From assembly GCA_934553255.1 (NCBI GenBank), contig CAKTEZ010000022.1:1-23399 (forward strand): a DNA stretch of 23,399 nucleotides, read 5' to 3'. Below the pieces are notes generated by a model. That model had not been told where the DNA came from, did not search any database, and saw only the letters and a list, made by a program, of their open reading frames with translations. The position numbers and the translations under genes were made by a program. This DNA is from an uncultured Oscillospiraceae bacterium. Lineage in GTDB: Bacteria; Bacillota; Clostridia; Oscillospirales; Oscillospiraceae. Position 1 is the stretch's first letter. Each line of letters begins with the position of its first letter. Below are positions 7,805-16,273 of this stretch, in pieces.

Positions 7805-8170
7805 TTACTCCTTGAGTGCCGCGGTCTCGGTCTCGATCACGGTCACAAGCTCTTCGATGCGGGAATCCTCATACTGGCGGTAGTTGAGCTTGCGGAGCGC
7901 GTCCGCCGCCTCGCCGATGCGCTCAAGGTGTGGCGTCATCTGCATGAAGCGCTTGACAAGGCCCGTTTTGTCCTCGATCTCGGTCATGTACGCCTCGGCG
8001 CGGACGATCACGTCGCGCACGCCCTGACGGGAGATGCCGTAATTCTCGGCGATCTCGGCAAGGGAGAGGTCCTCGTCATAGTAAAGCTCGTAAAATTCCT
8101 TCTGCCGCTCGGTGAGGAGTTCGCCGTAGAAGTCAAAGAGCATCGTCATGCGAAAGGTCTGATTTTTCAC
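7805..8170 (-). CDS. ylxM: YlxM-family putative helix-turn-helix protein (UPF0122)
   Basis: This 121-residue protein of the YlxM/p13 family is encoded just upstream of ffh, the usual Firmicutes arrangement. The N-terminus MTMLFDFYGELLTERQKEFY and the sigma-region-4-like helix-turn-helix LSLAEIAENYGISRQGVRD (residues about 35-54) are characteristic. The family is thought to act with the SRP pathway and may bind nucleic acid. The biochemical role is not settled. The GTG at 8170 is the start because AAAGGAGG lies 8 bases upstream. Internal ATGs lack an RBS. It is the first gene of the ylxM-ffh-rpsP-khpA unit. Confidence 0.93.
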   Translation of the reverse strand: MKNQTFRMTMLFDFYGELLTERQKEFYELYYDEDLSLAEIAENYGISRQGVRDVIVRAEAYMTEIEDKTGLVKRFMQMTPHLERIGEAADALRKLNYRQYEDSRIEELVTVIETETAALKE

Positions 8171-8196
8171 GGGGAAATCCTCCTTTGAGTATTCCG

Positions 8197-8218
8197 TGTA
8201 AAGTCATATCACTTTACA
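8197..8218. promoter_or_regulatory. perfect palindrome at the ylxM transcript start (possible operator)
   Basis: TGTAAAGT (8197-8204) and ACTTTACA (8211-8218) are perfect inverted repeats separated by 6 bases. The palindrome lies at about +3 to +24 of the predicted ylxM-ffh transcript and 27 bases before the GTG. The 22-bp symmetric form suggests a repressor site. It has no T-run for a terminator. The cognate regulator is unknown to me. Confidence 0.55.
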
Positions 8219-8227
8219 ACAGGAATT

Positions 8228-8256
8228 AGTTTACATGAGTTTAGCAAAAAAGTCAA
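8228..8256 (-). promoter_or_regulatory. promoter of ylxM-ffh-rpsP-khpA
   Basis: On the minus strand TTGACT (8256-8251), a 17-base spacer ending in ATG, then TAAACT (8233-8228). This is a near-consensus sigma-A promoter. The transcript would begin near 8221 and run straight into the palindrome at 8197-8218. Confidence 0.75.
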
Positions 8257-8346
8257 GGCAAATTCGCAAGAAAAGCGTCGAAGAAGCCGGATTTTTTCGT
8301 CGGATACGATTTCTGTCTGAAAAGTGTGGTAATGTTCACAAATTCG

Positions 8347-8355
8347 TGCTATGCT
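8347..8355 (+). promoter_or_regulatory. probable extended -10 promoter for yfmF-yfmH-lgt
   Basis: TGC-TATGCT is an extended -10 element about 35 bases before the yfmF ATG. No good -35 is found 16-18 bases upstream, so support is moderate. Confidence 0.4.
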
Positions 8356-8390
8356 ATCCTCAAACAATCAAGGAAAAGGAGCCGTAAACC

Positions 8391-9671
8391 ATGGAGCCTT
8401 TGCGGAAAAAACTGGCAGAGGGCGTTTCTCTGACCTATGTTCCCGCCGTCAAATTCAAGACCGGCGTGCTGGGCGTACAGCTCATCACGCCGTTGGACGA
8501 GAGTACCGTCACCGCCGGCGCTCTGCTGCCCGCCGTGCTGCGGCGCGGCACGATGCGGCTGCGCGATATGCGTTCCATCGCTGCGGAGCTGGACCGGCTC
8601 TACGGCGCGTCCGTCGCCTACACCGTCCGCAAGAAGGGCGAGAACCAATGCCTCGGCTTTGTCGGCAGCTTTCTGGACGAGGCGTTCGTCCCCGGCGGCG
8701 AGCGCCTGCTCGAGCCGATGGCCGATCTGCTCGGCGAGCTGCTGCTCGACCCGCTCACGCGCAACGGCCGTTTCCTCGCGGACTATGTGGAGAGCGAGAA
8801 GGAAAATCTGATCGACGCCATCAAGAGCATTCTCAACGATAAGCGCGACTACGCCGACGCGCGGCTTTTGCAGGAAATGTGCCGCGGCGAGCGCTACGGC
8901 ATCGACCGTCTGGGTACGGTCGAGGGCGCGGAGAGGATCACAAACCAGACGCTCTACCGCTTCTACCGCACCCTGCTCGCGGAAGCGCGCGTGGAGTTGT
9001 TCTATTGCGGCAGCGCACCCTGCGAACGCGTGGAGGGCGCGCTGACGCGCGCGCTGGCAGCGCTTCCGCGCGGGTGCTGCGCGGAGCCTGTGACCGCCGA
9101 ACGCCGCGCCGCGCCGGAAACGGCGCGTGAGGTCATCGAAACGATGGATGTGACGCAGGCCAAGCTTGCCATCGGCTACCGCACCGCAAGCGAGGATACG
9201 CCCGCGCTGCTGCTGGCGAACCTCATTTTCGGCGGATACTCGAACTCCAAGCTGTTCCTGAATGTGCGCGAAAAGCTTTCGCTGTGCTACTATGCGTCCT
9301 CCGGCTACCACCGCTCCAAGGGCATTCTCACCGTGTCAAGCGGCATCGAAGCGCGAAATTACGAGGTCGCCCGCCGTGAGATCGCCGCGCAGCTTGAGGC
9401 CGTGCAGAACGGCGACATCGAGCCGTGGGAGCTGGAGGGAGCGCGCAGCTGTATGCTCTCCTCGCTCCGCGCGCGCGAGGACAGCGCGGGCCGGTTGGAG
9501 GAATATTATCTTGGGCAGGCCGCCACGGGCCTGTGGGAGAACACGGACGAGCTGATCGCGCAGCTTGAGGCGGTCACGCCGGAGCGCGTTGCCGCCGCCG
9601 CGCGCACCATCCGCCCCGACACCGTTTACTTCCTCACCGGAAAGGAGGACGCCGCACATGACATGGAATGA
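8391..9671 (+). CDS. yfmF: M16-family peptidase homologue YfmF, non-catalytic partner
   Basis: This 426-residue protein has the two-lobed M16 (pitrilysin-like) fold but no HxxEH zinc motif. At the expected place it reads LPAVLRRGTMRLRDMRSIAA. The C-terminal lobe keeps the substrate-cleft pattern NSKLFLNVREKLSLCYYASS (about 286-305). M16 enzymes often work as a catalytic and non-catalytic pair, and the following gene supplies the catalytic half. In Bacillus the pair (YmfF/YmfH, also called YfmF/YfmH) has been linked genetically to 5-aminopentanol modification of elongation factor P. The substrate here is unknown. The RBS is AAAAGGAG before ATG 8391. Its 3' end overlaps the next gene by 14 bases. 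Confidence 0.88.
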   Translation: MEPLRKKLAEGVSLTYVPAVKFKTGVLGVQLITPLDESTVTAGALLPAVLRRGTMRLRDMRSIAAELDRLYGASVAYTVRKKGENQCLGFVGSFLDEAFVPGGERLLEPMADLLGELLLDPLTRNGRFLADYVESEKENLIDAIKSILNDKRDYADARLLQEMCRGERYGIDRLGTVEGAERITNQTLYRFYRTLLAEARVELFYCGSAPCERVEGALTRALAALPRGCCAEPVTAERRAAPETAREVIETMDVTQAKLAIGYRTASEDTPALLLANLIFGGYSNSKLFLNVREKLSLCYYASSGYHRSKGILTVSSGIEARNYEVARREIAAQLEAVQNGDIEPWELEGARSCMLSSLRAREDSAGRLEEYYLGQAATGLWENTDELIAQLEAVTPERVAAAARTIRPDTVYFLTGKEDAAHDME

Positions 9672-10947
9672 AACGCAATACCCCCGCATCGGCGAAACGG
9701 TGCTGCGCGCGGTGCTGCCAAACGGACTGTCGCTCGCTGTCGTCCCCAAGCCGCACTACCGCAAGCGCTACGCCTTTTTCACCACCCGCTACGGCGGCAT
9801 GGATATGCGCTTCCGTCTGGACGGCACATGGCGCGACACGCCTGCGGGCATCGCCCACTACCTTGAACACAAGATGTTCGACACCGAGGACGGCAACGCC
9901 CTGCAGGAGCTGAGTCAGAACGGCGCCGAGCCGAACGCCTTCACCGCCAATTCCATCACCGCCTACTACTTCGACTGCACCGAGCATTTTGAAGAAAATC
10001 TGAGGATCCTGCTCTCGTTCGTTTCCGTCCCCTACTTCACACAGGAGAGCGTGGACAAGGAGCGCGGCATCATCGCGCAGGAGATCCGCATGGTCGAGGA
10101 CACCCCCGACTGGAAGGTGTATACGAACCTGCTCGAGTGCCTGTACCGCTCCTCCCCCGCCCGCGTCGCCATCGCGGGTACGGTGGAGAGCATCGCGGAG
10201 ATTACGCCGGAAACGCTCTACGCGTGCCACAAGGCGTTCTACGACCCCGCGAACATGATGCTCTGCGTCGTCGGCGATGTGAAGCCAGACGAGATCGCCG
10301 CCATCGCGGAGGATATTCTGCCCTCCGGTCACGGCGAGGTCATTGCGCGCGACTATGGACACGAGGACATGGGCATCGCGGAAAAGTGCCGCCGCGAGAC
10401 GATGGAGGTCTCCATGCCGCAGTTCCTCGTCGGCTTCAAATGCCCGCCCGCCGCGGACGGCGAGGCCCTCATGCGGCAGGACATCATCGCGGACATGGCC
10501 AGCGACATTCTGCTCGGCGACTCCTCGCCGCTCTACCAGCGGCTGTACGACGCGGGGCTTATCAACGGCAGCTTCGGCGGCGGCTTCGATCAGCTGCCCG
10601 GCATCGCCTACCTCTACGCGGGCGGCGACAGCGACCGTCCGGAGGAGGTCGTGCGCGCCATTCTCGACGAGGCGCAGCGCCTTGCGCGCGAGGGTGTGAA
10701 CGAGGAGTTCTATCAACAGATCCGGCGCGCCGGCTTCGGCTCGGCGCTGCGCGCCCTCAACAGCTTCGAAAACATCGCTGTTTCCCTTGCCGACGGCACA
10801 TTCCGCGGCTTCGACCCGTTCCGCTTCCCCGAGGTGTACGACAGCGTCACGCGCGCGGATGTGGAGGCGTTCCTCCGCGAGAATGTCGTGGCCGAGCGCA
10901 GCGCGCTGTCCATTCTCATCCCCAAGAAAGAAGGAGCTTCCCAATGA
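9658..10947 (+). CDS. yfmH: M16-family zinc metallopeptidase YfmH, catalytic partner
   Basis: This 429-residue insulinase-type protein carries the inverted zinc motif HYLEH (His67, Glu70, His71). The second glutamate region QEIRMVED (about 141-148) supplies the third zinc ligand. NGAEPNAFTANSITAYYFDC and the C-lobe SSPLYQRLYDAGLINGSFGG fit the family. The ATG at 9658 follows AAAGGAGG inside the end of yfmF, so the two are translationally coupled and probably form a heterodimer. The longer upstream reading is rejected for lack of an RBS. Its stop overlaps the lgt start by four bases (ATGA). Confidence 0.9.
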   Translation: MTWNETQYPRIGETVLRAVLPNGLSLAVVPKPHYRKRYAFFTTRYGGMDMRFRLDGTWRDTPAGIAHYLEHKMFDTEDGNALQELSQNGAEPNAFTANSITAYYFDCTEHFEENLRILLSFVSVPYFTQESVDKERGIIAQEIRMVEDTPDWKVYTNLLECLYRSSPARVAIAGTVESIAEITPETLYACHKAFYDPANMMLCVVGDVKPDEIAAIAEDILPSGHGEVIARDYGHEDMGIAEKCRRETMEVSMPQFLVGFKCPPAADGEALMRQDIIADMASDILLGDSSPLYQRLYDAGLINGSFGGGFDQLPGIAYLYAGGDSDRPEEVVRAILDEAQRLAREGVNEEFYQQIRRAGFGSALRALNSFENIAVSLADGTFRGFDPFRFPEVYDSVTRADVEAFLRENVVAERSALSILIPKKEGASQ

Positions 10948-11975
10948 GTTATCCCAATGCAGCCGTCAGCTTTCCCGGACTTTTCGGCGACTGGCGCTTC
11001 ACCCTCTCCCCCAAGCTGCTCGACATCGGCAACGGCATTTACTGGTACGGCGTGCTGATCGCCGCGGGGCTGCTCATCGCCCTGTGGTTCTGCATGAAGC
11101 GCGCGCCGCGCTACGGTCTGACGGAGGACGATGTGATCGACACCGTTCTCTGGGCGATCCCCTTTGCCATCGTCGGCGCACGCGTTTACTATGTTGTTTT
11201 CTACCTCGACCAGTTCCGCACCGCGGACGGCGGCATCGACTGGGCGGAGACCTGCCGTATCTGGGACGGCGGGCTTGCCGTCTACGGCGGCATCCTTGCG
11301 GCGTTCCTGACGGCATACCTCGTCTGCCGCAGGAAGAAGATCGGTTTTTGGGCGCTGACCGACTGCTGCGTGGCCGGTATTTTCATCGGACAGGCCATCG
11401 GCCGCTGGGGAAATTTCTTCAACCGCGAGGCTTTCGGCGCAATGACCGACGCGCCGTGGCGTATGCGCCTGTGGCTCTCGGAAAGCTACTTCATCGATGT
11501 CCATCCCACATTCCTCTATGAAAGTCTGTGGAACATCGCGGGGCTGCTGCTCCTCTGCCTCGTGGTGGACAAGGCGCGGCGTTTTGACGGCGAGAACACC
11601 TGCTTCTACTTCCTCTGGTACGGCGCGGGCCGTTTCTGGATCGAGGGGCTGCGGACGGACAGCCTGTACCTCTTCAATGCCACGCTCTTTGGCGAGCGCG
11701 TGCGCGTGTCGCAGGCGCTGAGCCTTGTGATGATCATTCTCACCGTCGCCATTTTGCTGAAAAACCGCAGCGCCGATCCCGCGGGAATGTTCGTCAACCG
11801 CAGGCTCGCCGAGCAGGTGACCGTCCTGCCGGACCTGAGCGGGGAGCGTCCTATCGCGGACAGCCCCACGGAGGGCGCTTGCGCGGAAGGCGAAGCGCCC
11901 GCGCAGGCGGAAGCCGCCGAGTGCGGCGCGGCAGACGGCACGAAAGCGACCGCCGACGGCACCGACGCACCGTGA
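10944..11975 (+). CDS. lgt: prolipoprotein diacylglyceryl transferase
   Basis: This integral membrane enzyme moves diacylglycerol from phosphatidylglycerol to the lipobox cysteine of prolipoproteins. It has 343 residues. The Lgt signature GRWGNFFNREAFG lies at about residues 153-165, preceded by IWDGGLAVYGGI and followed by HPTFLYES and the GRFWIEGLRTDSL region, with seven hydrophobic segments. The last about 60 residues are an Ala/Glu/Gly-rich, low-complexity acidic tail not usual for the family. The ATG overlaps the yfmH stop, so it is in the same operon. Two lipoproteins encoded in this window (the membrane fusion protein and MetQ) are likely substrates. Confidence 0.95.
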   Translation: MSYPNAAVSFPGLFGDWRFTLSPKLLDIGNGIYWYGVLIAAGLLIALWFCMKRAPRYGLTEDDVIDTVLWAIPFAIVGARVYYVVFYLDQFRTADGGIDWAETCRIWDGGLAVYGGILAAFLTAYLVCRRKKIGFWALTDCCVAGIFIGQAIGRWGNFFNREAFGAMTDAPWRMRLWLSESYFIDVHPTFLYESLWNIAGLLLLCLVVDKARRFDGENTCFYFLWYGAGRFWIEGLRTDSLYLFNATLFGERVRVSQALSLVMIILTVAILLKNRSADPAGMFVNRRLAEQVTVLPDLSGERPIADSPTEGACAEGEAPAQAEAAECGAADGTKATADGTDAP

Positions 11976-11990
11976 GTTTTCTCAATCTTC

Positions 11991-12030
11991 AAAACGAAAA
12001 GGAACCGCATCCGCGGTTCCTTTTCGTTTT
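11991..12030. terminator. bidirectional terminator between lgt and the efflux operon
   Basis: AAAACGAAAAGGAACCGC (11991-12008) pairs perfectly over 18 bases with GCGGTTCCTTTTCGTTTT (12013-12030) around ATCC. T-rich 3' arms on both strands suit termination of both lgt (plus) and the RND permease (minus), which converge here. Confidence 0.93.
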
Positions 12031-12033
12031 ATT

Positions 12034-15000
12034 TCATTGCTCCGCCGCGGCGGGCAGGGTCTCCTTTTTCTGCTTCTTTCTGCCCCCGCGGTGCGTCAGG
12101 TCGTCAATGACGCAGTAGTACACGGGCGTAAAGAGCAGGGTGATGACGGTAGAAATGAGCATACCGGAGATCATGGTCGTACCCATGTCGCTCATCATCT
12201 CGTTCATCTTTCCGGTCATGCCGAGCGCCGTCGGCACAAGGGCGAGGATGGTGGTGAGCGTGGTCATCAGCACGGGGCGGATACGCAGCGGGCAGGCGTG
12301 GAGAATGGCATCCTCGCGCGTCTCGCCGCGGTCGCGGCGCTGCTTGATGTAGTCCACGAGGACGATGGAGGCGTTGACCACCGTACCGGCCAGCATGATG
12401 AGCGACACCAGCGAGATCATCGAAAGGTCCTTGCCCGTGAGCGGCAGGGCAAAGAGCGCGCCGGAAAACGCGATGGGCAGGATCATCATGATGATGATCG
12501 GCATGAGGAAGGACTCGAACTGAGACGCCAGCACGAAGTAGACAAGGCCGATGGAAACGATGAGCGCAAGGCCAAGATCGGAGAAGTTGTTCATCATCTC
12601 GGTGTAGCCGCCGGAGATCTCCGCGGTATAGCCGCTGGGGAGGGTATAGCTGTCGAGAATGGACTGGATGCTCTTGGCCATCGCGCTCGTGTCGCCGCTG
12701 ACGGTGGCGCCGGAGATGCTCACCTGGCGGGACTGGTTGTAGCGCGTGATGGTCTGCGGGGACATGACGACGCTGACCTCCGCGATGCTGCCAAGCGGCA
12801 CGCTGCCGCCCATCGGCGTGGAGATCGCCATGGAGCGCAGCGCGTCGAGGCTCTGCTCGGCGCGGCCGTCGCCGCGCACGACGACATCGATCTCTTTGCT
12901 GTCAACCGTCACGGTGGTGGCGGTCGAGCCGGTCAACCCCGCGCGCACCGCCGCGCCCACGCTGTACGCCGTCAGGCCGTACTGCGCGCAGGCCTGCCGG
13001 TCCATCGTCACCTTGACCTGCGGGACCTGCTCGGCGACGGAGGATTTGACCTCCACCGCGTCCGGCAGCGCCGCGATCTGGCCCACCAGATCGTCCGCGA
13101 TCATCTTGAGCGTGGTGTAGTCCTCGCCCGTGATGTCCACGCTGATGCCGCTGCCGCCCATCATCGCGCCCATGTCGTAGGCCGAGCAGGTGATCTCGCA
13201 GCCTGCCACGTCGTAGGTCGCGTCGCGCATGGCGTTGGCGATCTGCGTCGCCGTGCGGTCGCGCTCGCCCTTGTCGATCAGGTTCAGCACCAGGCTGGCG
13301 CTCTGACCGTTTTCCGCGGTGTAGTAATAGTTATCCAACTCCGGCACCGTCTCTTCGGCGATGCCCGCCACACGCTCCGCCATTGCCGCCGCCTGCTCGA
13401 CCTTGGAGCCGATGGGCATGGAGACGGTCACGGTGACCATGCCCTCGTCCATCTCGGGCAGGAGCACCATCTTGGTGTTCAGGCAGGCGGCAAGGAACAC
13501 CGCCACCAGCGCAACGGACACCAGCACGCCGCGCTTGAGGTGATGCACATAGTAGTCCAGCTTCTTCACATACCACGCCATGAACCGCTGCGTGCGGCGG
13601 CCGCCCTGCTGCGCCTTCTGCAGCGCGGCAAGATGGACCTTGCTCTCGTCGAGCAGGAAGTAGCACAGCAGCGGTACGAGCGTCACCGCGATGGCAAGGG
13701 AGGCGAAGATCAAAAACGCAATGGTCAGGCAGAAGTCCTTGAAGATCTGCCCCGCGATGCCGCCGGTCAGGCCCAGCGGCAGGAACACCGCCACGGTAGT
13801 GAGGGTCGAGGCGGTCAGCGAGAGCGTGACCTCCTTCGTTCCCTCGACGCAGCTCGTCATGCGGTCGTGGCCCTCGGACGCCCAGCGGTAGATATTCTCC
13901 AGCACGATGATGGAGTTATCCACGATCATGCCGACGCCCATGGCGATGCCGCCGAGGCTCATCATGTTGAGCGTCAGGTCGCAGACATACATCAGCACGA
14001 ACACCGCGAGGATGCACACCGGCATCGAGACCGCGATGGTCATGGTCGCGCCCATGCGCCGCAGGAACACCCACACCACGACCGCGGCGAGAATAACGCC
14101 GAGGATAATGCCCTCGAGCGCGGCGTCCACCGCGACATTGATGTACTCGCTCGCAACATAGGGAATGGCGTAGTGGATGGACTCGTCCTTGGCGGCCAGC
14201 TCCTCCATCGCCGCGACCACCGCCTCAGCGGTCTTGACCTCGTTCGCGCCGGAGCGCTTGCTCACCTGCAGCACCACGCCCGCCGTGCCGTCCATGGCGG
14301 CGATGGCGTCGCGGTCGGTCGTCTCCAGCGCAACGTTCGCCACCTCGCTGAGACGGACCGTGCCGCCGGTCTGAAGCGGGATGTTGATGTTGGCGACCTC
14401 CTCCACGGAGGAAAGCTGCGCGTCGGTGGAAACGCTGAGCGTCTGGCTGCCGTTGTAGACCTCGCCCGCGGGGTAGAGCAGGTTCTCCGCCTGCAATATC
14501 TGCGTGATATACGCCGTGGACAGCCCGTAGCCCGCCGCCCGCGTCGCGTCCAGTTCGACCGCGATCTGGCGCTTCACGCCGCCGGATATGGAGACGGAGG
14601 CCACGCCGTCGATGCGCTCGAGCGCGGGCGCGACCACATTCTCCGCCGTCTGCTGAAGCGCGGAAAGGTCGTCGCCGAGCAGTCCGACGATGGCGCTCGG
14701 CAGGATCTCGGAAACATTGATGTTCAGAATGACGGGCGATGTGCAGCCGTCCGGCAGGCTGAGCGCATCGAACTTCTCGCGCAGCTTGGTCGCCGTGATG
14801 TCCACATCCGTCCCCTCGACATACATGATCTGAATGGTGGAGATGCTGTCCGCGCTGGAGGAGGTGATGGAGTCCACGCCCGGGACCGTCATGATGGCGG
14901 ACTCCAGCGGGCGGGTGACGAGCTGTTCGATGTCCTCGGGTCCCGCGCCGTTGTAGTAACAGTAAACATAGGCCGCCGGATACTCGATGTTCGGCAGCAG

Positions 15001-15105
15001 CGCCATTTGCAGCTGCGTGGTGTAGACCACGCCGAAAATGGCGATCATGATGACGGCCAGCAGGGTCGTCACCTTGTGCTTGATGCAGAATCTGGCAATG
15101 TTCAT
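12034..15105 (-). CDS. RND efflux transporter permease subunit (AcrB/HAE-type)
   Basis: This 1023-residue proton-driven pump has the duplicated RND layout. TM1 lies near residues 12-30, a large extracytoplasmic loop (about 40-325) follows, then TM2-6. The second half repeats this, with TM7 near 528-545 and the last helices before about 1000. TM4 reads GVGMIVDNSIIVLENIYR with Asp396 and Asn397, so one acidic relay residue is present where AcrB has two. NIEYPAAYVYCYYNGAGPED near 39-58 is typical. It begins 5 bases after the membrane fusion gene stop. The substrate is not predictable, but drugs, bile acids or amphiphiles are plausible given the TetR regulator. A C-terminal basic tail precedes the terminator. 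Confidence 0.93.
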   Translation of the reverse strand: MNIARFCIKHKVTTLLAVIMIAIFGVVYTTQLQMALLPNIEYPAAYVYCYYNGAGPEDIEQLVTRPLESAIMTVPGVDSITSSSADSISTIQIMYVEGTDVDITATKLREKFDALSLPDGCTSPVILNINVSEILPSAIVGLLGDDLSALQQTAENVVAPALERIDGVASVSISGGVKRQIAVELDATRAAGYGLSTAYITQILQAENLLYPAGEVYNGSQTLSVSTDAQLSSVEEVANINIPLQTGGTVRLSEVANVALETTDRDAIAAMDGTAGVVLQVSKRSGANEVKTAEAVVAAMEELAAKDESIHYAIPYVASEYINVAVDAALEGIILGVILAAVVVWVFLRRMGATMTIAVSMPVCILAVFVLMYVCDLTLNMMSLGGIAMGVGMIVDNSIIVLENIYRWASEGHDRMTSCVEGTKEVTLSLTASTLTTVAVFLPLGLTGGIAGQIFKDFCLTIAFLIFASLAIAVTLVPLLCYFLLDESKVHLAALQKAQQGGRRTQRFMAWYVKKLDYYVHHLKRGVLVSVALVAVFLAACLNTKMVLLPEMDEGMVTVTVSMPIGSKVEQAAAMAERVAGIAEETVPELDNYYYTAENGQSASLVLNLIDKGERDRTATQIANAMRDATYDVAGCEITCSAYDMGAMMGGSGISVDITGEDYTTLKMIADDLVGQIAALPDAVEVKSSVAEQVPQVKVTMDRQACAQYGLTAYSVGAAVRAGLTGSTATTVTVDSKEIDVVVRGDGRAEQSLDALRSMAISTPMGGSVPLGSIAEVSVVMSPQTITRYNQSRQVSISGATVSGDTSAMAKSIQSILDSYTLPSGYTAEISGGYTEMMNNFSDLGLALIVSIGLVYFVLASQFESFLMPIIIMMILPIAFSGALFALPLTGKDLSMISLVSLIMLAGTVVNASIVLVDYIKQRRDRGETREDAILHACPLRIRPVLMTTLTTILALVPTALGMTGKMNEMMSDMGTTMISGMLISTVITLLFTPVYYCVIDDLTHRGGRKKQKKETLPAAAEQ

Positions 15106-15110
15106 GGAAG

Positions 15111-16259
15111 TTATCCCTCCACGATACGCACGGCGTCGCCGTCGGAGAGGTACTGCTGGCCCACGGTGACGAGCTGTGCGCCCGCGTCAAGGCCATTTTG
15201 CACCTCGGTCATGCCGCCGCCCGTCAGACCGGTCTCGATCTCCGTGCGCTTCGCCGCGCCGTTCTCGACGGTGAAAACATACTGCCGGTCGTTGCTCGTG
15301 AGAATGGCCTCGCTCGGCACGACGACCGCGCTCTCGCTCACGGCGGTGTGGAAGGTCACATCGGCAAACATGCCGGAGAGCAGGCCGGAGACCTCCGGCG
15401 GCACCGTAACGGTGACGGTGTAGAGCTTCGTCATCTGGTTGGCGGTCTTTTCGACGGAGCGGATCGTGCCGTCAAAGAGCGCGTCCGCCGCGCTGACGCG
15501 GACCGTCACCGTATCGCCGATGGTCAGCTTCGGCACCAGCGCCTCGGACACCATGACCGTGACCTTCATCTGCTCCGCGCCGTCGATCACGGCGACGGCA
15601 TAGTTCGGCGAGACCATGCCGCCCTCGCTCGCGGTGAGCGAGGCGAGTACGCCGTCCACCGGCGCGATGACATTGCCGCGGCTGTCGATATTCTCCATGG
15701 CGAGCGCCAGCTGCTCATAGCCGGACCGCGCATTCTGCACCGCCGCCTCAAGCTGGGCGAGCGTGGAATCGCGCTGCGCCTTGGTGGAAAGGTATTGCAG
15801 CTCCGCGCCGTCCACCTCCATCTGAGAGGCCGCGCCGATGTCGAAGAGCGCCTTGGTGTCGTTCCATGTCTTTTCGTACAGCGCCACCTGACGGTCCAGA
15901 ATATCCTTCTGGCTTGCATAGCTCGACGCCGCGCTCTGGTAGCCGATCTCGGCGGCGCGGTACTGCGCGAGCGAACCCTCCATATCGAGCGAGCAGATCA
16001 CATCGCCCGCCCTGACCTCGTCGCCCGCCTGCACATAAACGGCGGTACACTTCGCGGCCGAGGTGACATAAACGCTCGTTTCGCTGCCCGCCGTCACCTG
16101 ACCGGAGACGGTGTTCTCTGCCGCGATGTTCTGCGCCTCGACCGTCTGCACCTGCACGGCCACGCCCGCGGGCGCGGTGACGGGTTCTTCCTTTTTACAG
16201 CCCGTGAGGGACAGCGCCAGCACCAGCGCCAGCGCGAGCGAAATCGTTTTTTTCTTCAT
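15111..16259 (-). CDS. RND membrane fusion (periplasmic adaptor-like) lipoprotein
   Basis: This 382-residue HlyD/AcrA-type adaptor has a lipoprotein signal ending in LALSLTGC, so Cys21 should be lipidated. The barrel-sandwich (lipoyl) halves are at about 55-95 (VQAGDEVRAGDVICSLD) and 192-225 (GNVIAPVDGVLASLTASEGG). An alpha-helical hairpin (about 98-190) sits between them, then beta-barrel and membrane-proximal domains (VPSEAILTSNDRQYVFTVE near 314-332). The ATG at 16259 follows GAGGAGGG. A longer upstream frame overlaps the TolC-like gene and is rejected. It lies between the TolC-like gene and the RND permease and links the two in assembled pumps. Confidence 0.93.
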   Translation of the reverse strand: MKKKTISLALALVLALSLTGCKKEEPVTAPAGVAVQVQTVEAQNIAAENTVSGQVTAGSETSVYVTSAAKCTAVYVQAGDEVRAGDVICSLDMEGSLAQYRAAEIGYQSAASSYASQKDILDRQVALYEKTWNDTKALFDIGAASQMEVDGAELQYLSTKAQRDSTLAQLEAAVQNARSGYEQLALAMENIDSRGNVIAPVDGVLASLTASEGGMVSPNYAVAVIDGAEQMKVTVMVSEALVPKLTIGDTVTVRVSAADALFDGTIRSVEKTANQMTKLYTVTVTVPPEVSGLLSGMFADVTFHTAVSESAVVVPSEAILTSNDRQYVFTVENGAAKRTEIETGLTGGGMTEVQNGLDAGAQLVTVGQQYLSDGDAVRIVEG

Positions 16260-16273
16260 CTTCTCAGCCCTCC

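Noticed and set aside
6451..7815. A 454-codon plus-strand frame opposite ffh
   Set aside because: It is an antisense shadow of ffh with a His/Leu/Ala/Asp-biased composition and no motifs.
8349..11504. Long minus-strand frames opposite yfmF, yfmH and lgt
   Set aside because: The plus-strand genes have family motifs, RBSs and coupled starts. The antisense frames do not.
12037..15423. A 1128-codon open frame on the plus strand opposite the RND permease and adaptor
   Set aside because: It is rich in His, Arg, Asp and Gly with no family motif, typical of an antisense frame in GC-rich DNA. The minus strand encodes clear RND and adaptor proteins with RBSs.
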